A stretch of DNA of 64,000 nt from Clavulina sp. PMI_390 (lineage: Eukaryota; Basidiomycota; Agaricomycetes; Cantharellales; Hydnaceae): NCBI GenBank assembly GCA_015039315.1, contig WIDE01000007.1, positions 558,327-622,326 on the forward strand, in the 5' to 3' direction. Both the position numbers and the translations under genes were made by a program. The notes under the pieces were generated by a model. It was not told the origin of the DNA. It made no database searches and saw only the letters and a list, made by a program, of their open reading frames with translations. The stretch's first letter is position 1; every line of letters begins with the position of its first letter. Shown here in pieces: positions 47,296 to 59,600 of this stretch.

Positions 47296-50231
47296 TTAGA
47301 CCCTATTTCCAAATCCCATCCCCATAGGCGCACCAGGCGGACTCCCTCCCAAGCCCGCACGGATCGTCCTCTGCACCGGTCGTCCATAATCTTCCTCGTC
47401 CTCGTCATCATCGTCGCTGGCCTCTGGATCGAGGTGCCTTCCTCGGCGCCATGCTTCTTGCCCGCTATGCCGCCTTGGCGGACGTGCGTTAGGGTTGACG
47501 GTACTTTGCTGAGGTGTAAAGTCGCTCATTTGCAGTGACGACGGGATGGCTCTGCGCCCTCCGTCGCCTTCGGAGCCTGCGAGCGTGGGTGTCGCGCTCC
47601 CGATTGGCTGGCCTAGATCCTCTTCCTCAGAGTCGGACGTGTAATTCGAGTGTTCGTCACCACCGTCAATAGATGCGTGGTCATGATAGTTCAGGGGCGG
47701 GGGACGATGGTGATGATGGTTCGATCCGGAAGTGGACTGGGATTGTGATGGGGAATGTGAGTAGGGCTGTGAGCTGTTGGAGTTAGCAGAGTGTTGGTGT
47801 TGGTGGTGAGGTCGTCTTCGCTGTCCCTGATGGATGGCTCTCCGATCCTTCGCGGGGCTCGGACTGTCCACATCAGGTTCCTCAGGATCAATAGGCGGCA
47901 TTTCAAGCTCTTGGGCGTCCTCATCATCCACGTCCACAGCACCCGCCGTCTCGTCGCCCTCGCCATTCGCGTCCTCTTCATCGCTATCCCCGCGGAACAC
48001 AGTCTGTCGCCTCCACGCCTCCGCACCAGGTGTGTCGAGCTTGACAATCCTGCCTCTCCTGTCCCTAGGTGCTCCCGCAGCAAGGGTCGCCATCCCACCC
48101 GCCAGAGTATTATTATTCTGACCTCCCCTCCGTCCGCCGAACGGAGCAGCGGCTGCACCGGAGGTCCCGACAGCAACGGCAGCGGGGTGTATGTCTGGGC
48201 CTAGCGGGTAATTGAAGCCTCTATTCACATTCGATGGCGCATACCGTGATTTAGCGCCGCCTGCTCCATAGGTCGCGAGTGGTGAGGTGGGTGGAGAAGT
48301 GAATGATGCAGGCCCCATGTTGCCGTTAGCAGCAGAGCGGTGATTTGGCGGAGAGAGCGAGGCAGATGGGTGGGATGGAGGAGGTGGCTGCCGGATGACA
48401 CGCAGCAGATGCTGGGTTGCGTATTCGCCTTGGGTGGGTGGTTCAGCGGAGATGGGACCTGTAGTTGAATGGAGGACGAGGAGCCTATTTGTGATGGATC
48501 AAATCAGGTCCATTTAATGATAGTGCGAGGTGAAGTCAGTGAGAAGCTTAAATCAGCTAGCGATAGGAATGAGCTCAGGGACGCACATCTGCTGTATCCT
48601 CGGCCTCTGATATTCGTCACTCTTCTCAATCCCTACCCCAATACCTCCTCCAAGGAATCCCATCTCTCTCCTCCGCTCCGCCGACCTCGCTAATAATTCG
48701 GCAAGCCGATCCACTCTCGGCAAGATGATAGCATCGCGGAATGCAAGGAGCACTAATCGGCGCACATCAATGCGATTAGAATCAATTAGGGAGAGCGAGT
48801 GCGAGTGCGAATGGGAAGAATGGTGATGATGATGCGAGATGGGTGAGGAAGAAGAGTCGCGCGCGCGAGGATTCTTGTGGGATTTGCCGAGGGAGAGCAT
48901 GAGCGGGTCGATTTGGAGTGGGAGAAAGACCTATGCGAAATGACATGCATGTTATGGCAGGTTGGTAAAGCCTAGATGGAATAGTGATGACTTACCCCTT
49001 CGATATAGGGCAAGACCTGCACCCAGAAGAAATTCCACACTTCGACGAGCCGAGTGAGGAACTTTTCATCATCGATTGTTGTCAATTTGGCGTCCAGATT
49101 GAGCATGCCCGTTGCCACCAAGTCCGTAAAGTCGGATTTTAGTGTCGCCAATGCCTTGGACGGAGATCGCTAAAGAATAAGCAGTAGCATGAGCCCTATA
49201 TACAGACATATCGTGTTGGGTCCAACCGAGCGGTACTTACTCCAATAGTAGCCTGCATGTGCTCCCGAACTTTCTGGTTCAGTTCTTCGATAGGTGCACG
49301 GAGTGGCTCGCCGTTGAAGAGTGGCAGGACATGCAGATGCAAGGCATGTAAGGGCGTTTCGTTTGGTGAGGAGGAAGGGAACGAAAGTGATGATGTTCCT
49401 GACAATGATGTCGACCCAGAGAGCATTGGGGCGGACCGTGAATCGGAAAGACCACTGGAGGGAGGAAGCGAGAGATTGGATGCCGAGGCTGCCATCTATT
49501 GGTGAAGCAGAAAGCACTCAGACTAGAGTTACTATGAGGACTTGGATGGAGTGGAATGACGTACAAGAGTGGAAGATGAGTGGTTGGACATGCCGAGTCC
49601 TAGCCTCTCTAGTTCGCGGCTGATGAGTTTGTTATCCATCGTGCGCTGGGGTTTTTGAGGTGATGCTCGAGGATAGGAGCTATCTGGAAAGGGCATGGAA
49701 GATAAGAGGAACAGGAACAACAAGTTTAGCCATTTCCAATCCGTTTAGGAGAAGAAGCATCTCTTCTGAGGACGTACTCATGGAAGGGACGGGAGAAGTG
49801 GCCATGTCGCGCGGATACATCTCTGCGCGACTCCCGCTCCTGACCGCCAGATGCTGGTTAGCACCGTAATTAGGGTTTGACGAGCCTGCCATTCCATAGC
49901 CACCATTGGGTGCCCCACCAGTGCTGCCGTTGGTACTGGGGCCATCGCCACCAGCAGAGCTCGACAAACTTGGCTTGTTCACCCGTCTCGCATTATTATT
50001 CGATGACTGTTGCTGCTGCGCATACGAGCTCATAGTTGGCGTAGATGGGTCATAATTGTTCCCGAGACGAGATGCTGTTCTGGGTGTGGCTTCTGAGCTT
50101 GAGCGCCCTCGTGCTTCATCTGCAGATGCCGTGCCAGCCGACGTCGGAGGAAGGGGCGAGTTGGGACGACTGTCATTCGATCGTCGAGGAGGAGGTGGTG
50201 GAAGGCGTGAAGACATCTCAATAGCTGGCAT
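47296..50231 (-). CDS. HbrB/Bit61-like TORC2 subunit
   Basis: HbrB/Bit61/PRR5 proteins are accessory subunits of TORC2, which controls actin polarity and membrane homeostasis. I start at ATG 50231 (MPAIEMSSRLPPPPPRRSND); the first exons are Ser/Asn-rich and disordered. The family core begins LHALHLHVLPLFNGEPLRAP and IEELNQKVREHM, continues ATLKSDFTDLVATGMLNLDA and KFLTRLVEVWNFFWVQVLPY, then IEGVFLPLQIDPLML and VDVRRLVLLAFRDAIILPRV. The C-terminal 340 residues are a low-complexity acidic/His-rich tail with His and Ser repeats. The core motifs match fungal HbrB proteins well. Introns lie near 49497-49560, 49170-49240 and 48935-48997. A UTR intron is possible. Confidence 0.85.
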
Positions 50232-50493
50232 CGACCCGCACTGCTCACTCTCAGTGATTGCGAGACGATCCAGAGGCTCGAGGCCAATGTGTAACACAGA
50301 TGGTAACGGGGCCGTAACAAAGTGACAACAGTTGCGGGCAATAGGCAAAAAGCCAATTGTTTATAAGAACATAGGTAGAACTAGGCTACTTTTTTGGTTG
50401 ACAACAGAACACTCCAGTGTAGAGCTGTGATGATAAATCAAGGAGACAAATGTCATTGGCCAGATCAACATGAAATCCTCCCAAATATCAAAT

Positions 50494-51812
50494 TTATGCC
50501 GCCTTGTCCTACGAAAATGAACACAAGTCTGGGTAAGCTATTCAAGTTATTCGGGGGTTTAAATCAATCGTACCTTGTTCTTATTCTTGTTCTGAGAGGG
50601 ATAAGAGAATGAAGGAAGAAAAAATGAAGAGGTATTGTTAGTCAAACGTATTTCGCGAAAGAACTCTGTCAGAGACGCTCACCTTTTTATTCTTCTTGCC
50701 CTCCTCTTTGGGTGCTCCGCCAGCAGGCTTAGCTGCGGCTTGGGGAGCAGCCTTGGTAGCAGGCTTCTCACCACCCTCCTTGTTCTTCTTCTGCTTCTTG
50801 TCAGCCTTGGTCTTCTCTGCTGCAACTGCCTTCGCAGCAACAGGCTTGGCCTTGGCCTCTTCAATCTCCTCGAAACGCCTGCCAAAGTAAAATGATGATG
50901 AGGAACACGAGGAAGGCTTGCCGAGTTCGTAAAAGGTTAGGAACTCACCCCTCATCTTCTTCAGAGTCCTCGTCCATCATGTCTGCGGGGTCAATCTCGA
51001 CGTCGGACGAGACTTCATGCAGAGCGAAAGAATCTTCTCCCATATCCTCATCGTCAAAGTCGTCCTCCATATCAGATTCATCATCGTCAGGCTGGGCTAG
51101 AAAGTTAGAGTAAGTCTACAGTTTAGAAGGAACGGAAGACAAAAGCAAGAAACTCACTGATATAGTTGCCAGACAGGTGAACAGTGCTATAAGGTAGAAT
51201 TGTACGTTAGGTGGATTTGAAGAAGGGAGAGGCGCAGGGCTTACTTCTTGCCAGTCACGCTGATCTCAATGTCTTCGAAAGCAGAGATAACCAGATCGAC
51301 GACTTGGGCTTCGATCTGGCAACGAAGGAGAAATAATACATAATATTAGCTCAAATGCATTTGATAACGTTCAGCCACCGCTTCAACTCCCCGCCAAGTA
51401 CCAGCTGAAGCGAACTAGAATCAGAATGAATAAACATACCTTGCCAGGGATCAAATTGGCTAGCACAAAGGTGGTGCTCTCCTCATCATCGGGATCCCTC
51501 TGGATAATCCTAATGCTGCAACGCTCTTGGTTGACTAGCTTCTCATCGAGAACCACCAGAGAGAGCTTGATGTCAGCGTCAACGCGCTGGAGCTCCGTCT
51601 GACCAGGAGTAAAGGTTTGAGACCTAATATCATAGTGGAGCAGGTTGATACCGCAGAGATATGTAGAATTCCGGAAAAAACGCAAGAGCCAACATCGGAG
51701 CAGGGCAAAATGAGGAATGTAAGCAAACGCGGAAGAGGCAATTAATATTTGGGTATATCGTGATATGTTTCAAGAGGAAAATGACGAACCAGATAGCACG
51801 AGCAATCGACAT
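50494..51812 (-). CDS. nucleoplasmin-like (FKBP N-terminal type) histone-binding protein without a PPIase domain
   Basis: The N terminus from ATG 51812 reads MSIARAIW then, after an intron, SQTFTPGQTELQRVDADIKL, CSIRIIQRDPDDEESTTFVL, LANLIPGKIEAQVVDLVISA and KKSTVHLSGNYI. This is the nucleoplasmin-like domain found at the start of nucleolar FKBPs such as Fpr3/Fpr4, which binds histones. An acidic stretch follows (DDESDMEDDFDDEDMGEDSF) and a Lys/Ala-rich tail. Instead of an FKBP catalytic domain the gene ends with an 18-nt micro-exon (50591-50574, NKNKNK) and a 15-nt last exon (50508-50494, DKAA). Seven or so exons. The missing PPIase domain makes it a free nucleoplasmin-type chaperone, or a gene that lost it. 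Confidence 0.82.
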
Positions 51813-51947
51813 CTTTCTTCTGGTTGAGCAGGTACTCCGAAAATTTCAGGCGAAGGCTATTTGGCGGCGATACAAATAAGGCTAAACAAGCGTAACGTAT
51901 CTCCAACCCCGATTGGGCAACCTACTTAGTCTCTCTAACATCTCACA

Positions 51948-53099
51948 ATGGTATATTCGACGACAATTAATCCTGAATATATCGGGAAACTGATAGTCCT
52001 TGTCTGTCGCTAGTCGAATGCTCTAAGACCGTACTTGGCCGCAGTCAGATCGACTCTGACTGCTGCGATGACCCTGGAGAACTTTGCATCTCAGGCAAGT
52101 GGGCTACTTTATCCCATCTTCTGTTCATTGATCTTTCTAAACCCAATGCATATATATTAGGTAGTAGAGAGACACAATAAGCCGGAAGTAGAGGCTGCGT
52201 GAGTTCCAATCCCTGAATGCCGTGTGCCGATCGCCGACTCTCCAGCCTTGCTTTCCTAACATCTGACCCTCAATTCCTTCCAAATATGAACTGCCTGACT
52301 CTATGACACTCGTGCCACCATGGTCTCTACTGGATACTATCAGCACAACAAAAGAGGTCATGCTCACCCCACTCACCATCTCCCGTAACGATAATGAGCG
52401 TGTGATGATCGAGCCTAGCATCAACTCGGTGCGCGTCAGCATCGCCATCAAGCAGGCTGATGAGATCGAGAAGATCCTTTGCCACAAGTTCACGCGGTTC
52501 ATGACGGGGCGTGCGGAGAGCTTCATCATTCTGAGACGGAAACCCATCGCAGTGCGTCTATTCCTCTATTTTATCGCCGTTTGTCGCGGCTGTTAACATA
52601 GATTTCTTTTCGTGGGGGCGGGACTTGCGTCTTGAAGGGCTTTGATATCTCATTCTTGATCACCAACTTCCACACAGAGACAATGCTGAAGCACAAGCTA
52701 GTAGACTTTATCATCCAGTAAGCCTCCCTCTGATATTGCGGTGTACTGAATCTGAATCCGCTCGTTTCTCCTAATGGAACGAAATAGATTCATGGAAGAA
52801 GTCGACAAAGAAATCAGTGAGATGAAGCTATCCCTCAACTCTCGCGCGCGTATCGTCGCGGAGTCGTACCTAATCCAGGTCAGTCTCCGACCCCCTGAAT
52901 CATCATTTCCCATCTACCTCCCTGATCTGTTGATTTTCGGTCTTATTCTTTGACTTGGCTATTCCGCTCGTTCTTATGTCCCCAACCTGGTGATAGTTCA
53001 CGTCATAAGTACAATCACCGCTTACCAACCGCTTCCTCGCGTTGTAACATAAGCTCTCGAATCACGCTTAATATTACCGCGCATCAGGTTTTACGATGA
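51948..53099 (+). CDS. ARPC4: Arp2/3 complex subunit 4 (p20)
   Basis: ARPC4 is a core scaffold subunit of the actin-nucleating Arp2/3 complex. Seven exons: 51948-51950, 52014-52094, 52161-52198, 52344-52551, 52638-52717, 52788-52878 and 53088-53099. Together they give 170 residues, close to the 168 of the animal protein. The first coding exon is only the ATG; the second starts [20 protein letters not shown], matching the family N terminus. The second intron (52095-52160) begins GC rather than GT. Highly conserved blocks are [58 protein letters not shown] and [20 protein letters not shown]. The last exon adds only VLR and a stop; its position is less certain than the rest. Confidence 0.92.
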
Positions 53100-53384
53100 G
53101 CTCCCTGAATCCGACTGCACCTCCTGCTCTCTGCTACGCCGCTTCATCTCTAAGACAACTGACGACTGACTCCAGGAGGGTTCTTGCGTATCAGAAGCTG
53201 AGAACTTTGCTGGTTTGATCCAAGGAAAGAAACCTTCAAACAATGCGACGATGTCGGCCGATGATCGGTCAGGCTTGAGGCAAAACGGTTGTGAACTGGA
53301 TAGATCGACGATGTTGTAGCATTGAATTTGAGCAGCCCCAGCGAGAACGAAAGGAAGAATAGCGGCAAGGATGGTGTGGTACAT
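53091..53384 (-). CDS. possible small secreted protein
   Basis: A 97-residue frame from ATG 53384 to the stop at 53091. It starts MYHTILAAILPFVLAGAAQI, a good signal peptide candidate, and contains only two or so Cys. The tail is Ser/Glu-rich. It overlaps the last ARPC4 exon on the other strand. No family match. It may be a chance frame in the trailers of two convergent genes, so confidence is low. Confidence 0.25.
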   Translation of the reverse strand: MYHTILAAILPFVLAGAAQIQCYNIVDLSSSQPFCLKPDRSSADIVALFEGFFPWIKPAKFSASDTQEPSWSQSSVVLEMKRRSREQEVQSDSGSSS

Positions 53385-53655
53385 CGCTACGAGAGAATAG
53401 AAATCGCGAACAGAAGACAAAGCAAACAAGAGAGCCACACGTCAGCTGCAGCGCTAGTATGAACAGGATATAATGAAGGGGGAATAGCTAAGGTACGATA
53501 AGAGAAGTGAAGACACGAGTCCAAACAAGATGGATAAGGTATAGCGCGAAAAACAGAAGAAAAGAAGTGTCACAATGAACGGAGGCCGGAAAACGTTTAG
53601 ATAGCGAATATGGAGCGCGATAATAATTATTATTTGACGAGGAGCAGGAATGAGG

Positions 53656-56600
53656 TCACTGCCCCTTCCTCAAGATGCTTCCAAACCTGGACAATCTCCC
53701 ACCAATCGTGCCTCTGGAGATACTGGCCGCACCACTCATCATCCCACTCGCGCCCGCCACACTTCCAGCACGCCCAGGATGCATCAAGGTCGAGAAGCTT
53801 GCTGTGCTGGCTTTGTTCAACAAGTAGTGCTGCTGGTCCCCGTTGCTTCCACCACTGTTAAACACTCCCATCGACCTTGACGTCCGCATTTCTGGTGTAG
53901 CGGTGCTCCCATTCCCATTTCCGTTTCCGTTGCTATTCCCACCACCAAGCAAACCGAGCTCGATACCATTGAGCGGGTAACCTGTGATGGGCGATGGAGC
54001 GGGCGACGTGGAGCCTGCAAGCAGCGCACTGGACATGCCAGGAATGCCGTTTCGGGCGAGATGGGCTAGATTACGCTGGAGCGGCGTTGGCTGGTCTTGG
54101 TCGCGACGGACATTGGCGCCGTTCGGCATATTTGTGGAGCTCTGAACTATTGTCCCATTGAGGTCAAAGTGCAAGGCGTGTGGGGAGCTCGGCAATGGTG
54201 GTAGGGGTTGTCCTGGTGCACCGTACGAGTTTACGTAGAGCGAGGGGCCGCCTCGGCCGAGTGTCATTGCGTGACTCAATCGCCGCTCGTTGCTGGAGGA
54301 CGACGCGCCAGATTGTGGGCTTATAGGTAGTTCACGAGCAGAAATGGTTGCGGAGGCGCGGAAGTTCTGGCGATTGGCCGCGGTAGGGGGCGTTGTGTCT
54401 AATGCCAGGCGGGAAATCTCTTCATGGTAATTGCGCCTGAAGAAACTTTCCAGTTGGCTATGGAAAGGGAGCATTTCTTCTGGGCAAATCAGACCGTGGA
54501 GCTTGAGGCATTGCTCGATCAACATTGCCTAAGGCGTAGAACAAAATAAGACAAAGCTACAGGGCGGAGGCAGAAAAGAATAGTGCATACCAGTTGATCG
54601 ATGGAGCTCCTCAAGTCCACAACAGCAGACTCCAGATTTGGGTGAGCGTCCAAGTATTCGGCAGTAAAGAAGCGGTCGCGATATAGGGGGACACCAGTAT
54701 TAGGTGGAGCTTCCACAACTTCGTTCAACGCCATCGTGAGAGCGTTGGTCGACGTGACACTGTCAATCTTGGCCAGGGTGTCGAACTTGACATGCATCTG
54801 GGACAGCTCTTTGGTCTTCTCCGTCACGTCAAGCAAGGCACTCTCAATCGGTGAGATTTCGTCAACTCGAACATGGATGACTTCAGATCGGCGAAGAACA
54901 GTAGGGAACAGCTGCTCGGTGGAGTAAGTCGTCTTCTCAGTCCAGAGTTCTGGTGAGCCGTTGGGGTAGTAGCCCTTCACGAGCTGCCTTGTGGAGCTGA
55001 ACTTGTCAACATCGCTAATAACAAAGGGTATGGGTTAATCAAGGTCAAGACAGGGTGAGGGTCAGTGGTAACATACTTGTGTTCGTAGTAGGTGCGGATA
55101 GCGTGAGGGACGTTGATATTGGTGAAGATCGGGTTGCTCTTCTCGGGTTCGGGGTTGACAGATATGCAATGAATGTAGGGGGTGGTGCCGCTCTTGATGA
55201 AATCTGATGGCTCATCGACGCTATGGATGAGTTCGGCATTGGGGTGCTTCTGAAGCATGCGATCGCAGAAATCTGCGAACTTCTCCCAGTCGTATCCACG
55301 GTACTAAGCCAGGATAGTAAGTATGTGATGCTGGAAAGTAGGCAATGTGACGTACGATGAACGGCTGCTTCTTAAGGGCAGTGGGGAAGTCGCCATAGAA
55401 AGACACTCTGAAGTAACTGGGATAGACTCGCTGATCTGAGACGATGCGTTGTAGGAGAGCTGCTTGGTGATTGAGGATCTCCGACAGCCGTTGACTTGAA
55501 AGGTCCAAGTTTAGTTGCGGTCAAGAGCAAGGATGAAGGGGATGACATACTAGTTGAATGTAATTTCCATATGCTGGGCAGCAAGATCCTGGCAAATTTC
55601 CACTGCAGTCTCCCAAGCACCACCTTTTCCGAGGTAGTCCAGGATCAATAGACACAAAGTCTCCTTCCTGGCGAATGATGACTGCCGCGGGAGGTCAAGA
55701 TCCGGGAGAGGATCAACGAAGGTCATAAGATTCCACTCGTGAAGGTCAGCATGCAGTTTGAGCGTAAGGGCAGCTTCCACGAAATGGCTGCTCTTGATGT
55801 GAACCTAATAGAGGCTCGTCAGCTTGGGCAAATTCAAAGTGAGATTCCAAAGTACTCACGTTGACGAGTTGATGCACATATTTGATGTACATCTCGTCGC
55901 GTCCAATCTCGCGAGTAAAGTTCATCAACCTGAGAGTGGCGATAACTTTGTCATCCAGGAACTCGTCTCCATCGGGGAGCTCTCGAACGTTGACAAGCAG
56001 CTCGAGGAACATGTCAACAGACCCGAGGAATTCCAGAACAGCAATTCTAAGCTCATCTTCGACAGAGGAGAGTTCAAAGAGCTGGCGCAGCTGATTGATG
56101 AAGAATGCCCGCGAGACGTCGTCGGCTTTCGTCTCAGACACGAACAGCTCGTCTAGCTTATTGATCACCTCGGTCTTGATCTTCGTGAAAGACCTCGTCT
56201 GCTGGTACTCTGACAAGATCATACTGTATATGATCTGAACCGAGTTCGTTCGGAGCTGATCATGGTGGCTGAGGCACAGTGTCAAGACTTGATCAACCAA
56301 AGGCGCAAGGCCGTTCTGGTAGCTCTGTATTGATTGCGTTCAGCGACACACCCAATCCAAATGGTCATGGTGACTCACCCCATAACGCGAAAGAAGGTTA
56401 CCACTCATATCAATAGACTCCTCGCTACCGAGTGCATCCCAACAGCGGTGCAACAGAGAAGCGCCAATGCCTCGCAGGTCGCCCGATAACCTCCAAACAG
56501 CGCGGCGTTTCTAGAAATAGGAATGAGGCTCAGCGATCTCGAGAGGTCGAGATTCCTGCTTACCTGGGGGCTGAATTCCTCAATAACGAGATGCTCGCTC

Positions 56601-59600
56601 GAAAGGAGTTTGAGAAGCATGTGAAGATAATCGAACCACAAGTTACCATCAAACTCCTCTTCAGACTCCGGACCAGGAACGCAGTTCTTGATGAGCATGG
56701 CGCCTATTGGCTCTGCAAGCTTCAGCAATGTGACATGAGCTAGCACATTCACGTTCAGCCACTTGTTAGGGAAAGCGTCGTTGTTGAGAATTGAGGTCGA
56801 GATTGTGAGCATGGAGCCAAGCAATCTGGTGAGGTTGACCGGCCCTTCAATGTCGAGAGTTAACTCGAAGAAGTTGTTGAGGTCCTTTGGCGTCGATGCC
56901 AAAATCATCACAAGGAACACGACGGCGGTTTCGCCCAAGCCGCAATTGAAGAGATCAGGTATCTCATGAACAACGCCGTTGACAACTGTCCTGGAGGATG
57001 TGGTACCGTTTGCAACGAGGGTAAAGGGATATGTCGAGGGGAAGGATATAGGGTAGGCACTGGGAGTGGTAGCAGACGATCGAGTCCGTTCGATGGCTTT
57101 GAGGTTGGCGGGCATTTGGAACTCGGCGTAGGCCTCGAGCACCCTAGCAAACGAAATTATTAGGACAGAGGTGAAGGAGGACAGTTATAAACATACCTTG
57201 GGAGGAATTGGAGAAGGAACTCTACGTTGGCTTCTTCTGGGCGAAGCAGCCTCCTATCTGACGCTACCACAGGATCAATCAAGACGGTTTGCAGCCGCTC
57301 AAGCGCCACAGCAAGAATGGTGACGGATAGCCTCAAGGTCTCGAGCCATCCAATGCGAGCAGCATCCTTCGCGGCTTCGTTGTCGTCGAGCTGTGTGTGA
57401 CGGAACTCGTCGTAGCGGCCCAAATGAGGCTTGATCCAGTCGATCATAGCCTCAACGAGCATTGCTCTTGCCTGGGCGTTCTCAAAGAGGAACCCTCGAA
57501 TGATCTGAAGGTACATGATCAGCTTCCACATCACCATCTTTCCTTTCGCATTCGACAGCGATTGGGAGAAAGAGGCGAGAATATCAACGAGCTCGAGGGG
57601 AGAGAAGACTTGCCCCAGATCAGGGAAGATGGTAGGGAATTGTTGGAGAGCGATCGTCTGGGTTCCAATGAGCGATGACGGCGTGGTGGTAGCCATCAGC
57701 TTGTTCACACCCTCGAGGTGGGCGCTCAGGTCCTTCTTGAACGCTGAATCAAGATGCTCCGTAGTCGTACCCATCCCAATTTCCCTCGCCTTCTGCAGTT
57801 CGCGAGCACGGACCACAAATCGCATGATGTAGTGCCACACTTTGAGCGAGTTCCTCAAAAGAATCGCTGATTCCGAGTCTGTGAGGTTTTGCAAGAGGCG
57901 ATTGAGCGGACGAATCATGTGTGGAGGTGCAGTGGTACACGTGAAATGCTTCTCGATATACACGTCAAGCACAGGCTGGAAGTTTTTGAATCGTCGATCC
58001 GAGACGATGCCAAGCACAATGACGAGTGCGTGGAATACGAGGTCGTCGAACTCTCCGCTGTCATTCATTGCTGAGACAAGGACCGAGAATAGGGAATCGA
58101 AGATATCCCGAAGGAACTTGACGATCTCAACTTCAGCAACCTGCTTGAACTGGGAAAGCACCTCCTTGAGCTCAGTCCGTTTGTCTGGCAGCTTTTCCCA
58201 GCTGAGAAGGCCAAGGAGTACGGGATTCTGAGTGAACTTGGTTGAGCAAAGGAGGGACCGAATAGTCAAGGAGTCCCGCATGGGCGCCACTGTCTTGCCA
58301 AGATTTGGCGGGATGACAAGAGTCTCGACTCTTCGACCTTCGCCAATAGTGCAAGGAGCGCCAAAGTAATCTTCTGTAGATGTCCAAGGAGATCTATCGG
58401 CTCGATAGAGCACCAAGTTGTGGCTTCCGTCAGCGTGGAAGGCTCTGCCATCAGGGAATAGCGGCAAGTAGGCGAATGCAAAAGGTCTGTCCGTCATCGT
58501 CGGATCCCCCTTCTCTTTCGTTGACCGATGGCGGAACGTGAAGAAGATGTGGCATTGTTCCATCACGTCAGGAGGAATGATAAACTTGACTAGTTCGCCA
58601 AAGGTCGGAGAGCTGTTGCGATAGAAGATCATGGAGTGGAACCGTGATACGGGGGGCTCGCCGCTACCAGAGGATATAGCGTTCTCGACGAGAGCACCAG
58701 CTCGTGTGCGGACCTCCAATGAGACCTGGACGTTGGCCTGGCTTGTGGAATTGCTCGAGAAGGATGCTCGGGACAGCATACGACCAGTTGTCGTCGTATT
58801 CGAAGCGATATAGAACTCTCCGCTCCACAACTTGATGTATAGTTCGTTGCGAACATCGCCCGGGAAGACGACATCAGGGAAGCCCAACCGCGAAGTTATC
58901 GGGACATTGTGCAGCAACGACTGGTTCTCTTTGACAATAGTGGCAGCATCGCCACGGAATGCCTTGACGACAACCGCCACACGTTGAGCTCTGGAAGAAG
59001 GATATCAGCAAAAGCAGCGATCGCAAAGATGTTGCGAAGCAAGAACAGCTTACCTCGGCGACTGCTCAAATTCCTTCGTGTTACTTGAGATGAGATACTG
59101 ATGTAAAGTGGAGAACGTGGCTTCGTTGGTAGGAACGAAAATGGGAAGCGAGTATTCCGTCAGGTCAGTTGAAGGGCCGCCATCAGCGAACTTCTTCAAC
59201 ACCTCCAAGGACACAACGCCAGCACCAAACGGTCGCCTATAGGTTGCCGGGGCCGAGTCTGGAGGGATCGCTCGAGAGTCCACTGGGCCATGAGCAGCGC
59301 TGATCGAGGTGTCGCCATTAGTCATCTCCCCGTTCTCTGTGACCTTGTATAGTGGCTCGGACCCTCTTCGATGAGGAGCAATTGTTCCATTTGGAAGGCT
59401 GGTGTTCCCATTGGTCGCGGCTGGGCCTCCAAGTTTCATGGCCCCATTCCTTACGATCCTGCAGACAAGGAAGATATCGTCCTGAATATCGCGCTCGCCC
59501 AAATCACGGAAGAGCGTCCGCACAGGACCGAACCGCCCCTCGGGATCTCGCGACGAGACGCCGTTGTGGTTTAGCACGGCACAAAAGTCTTCAGAGATGA

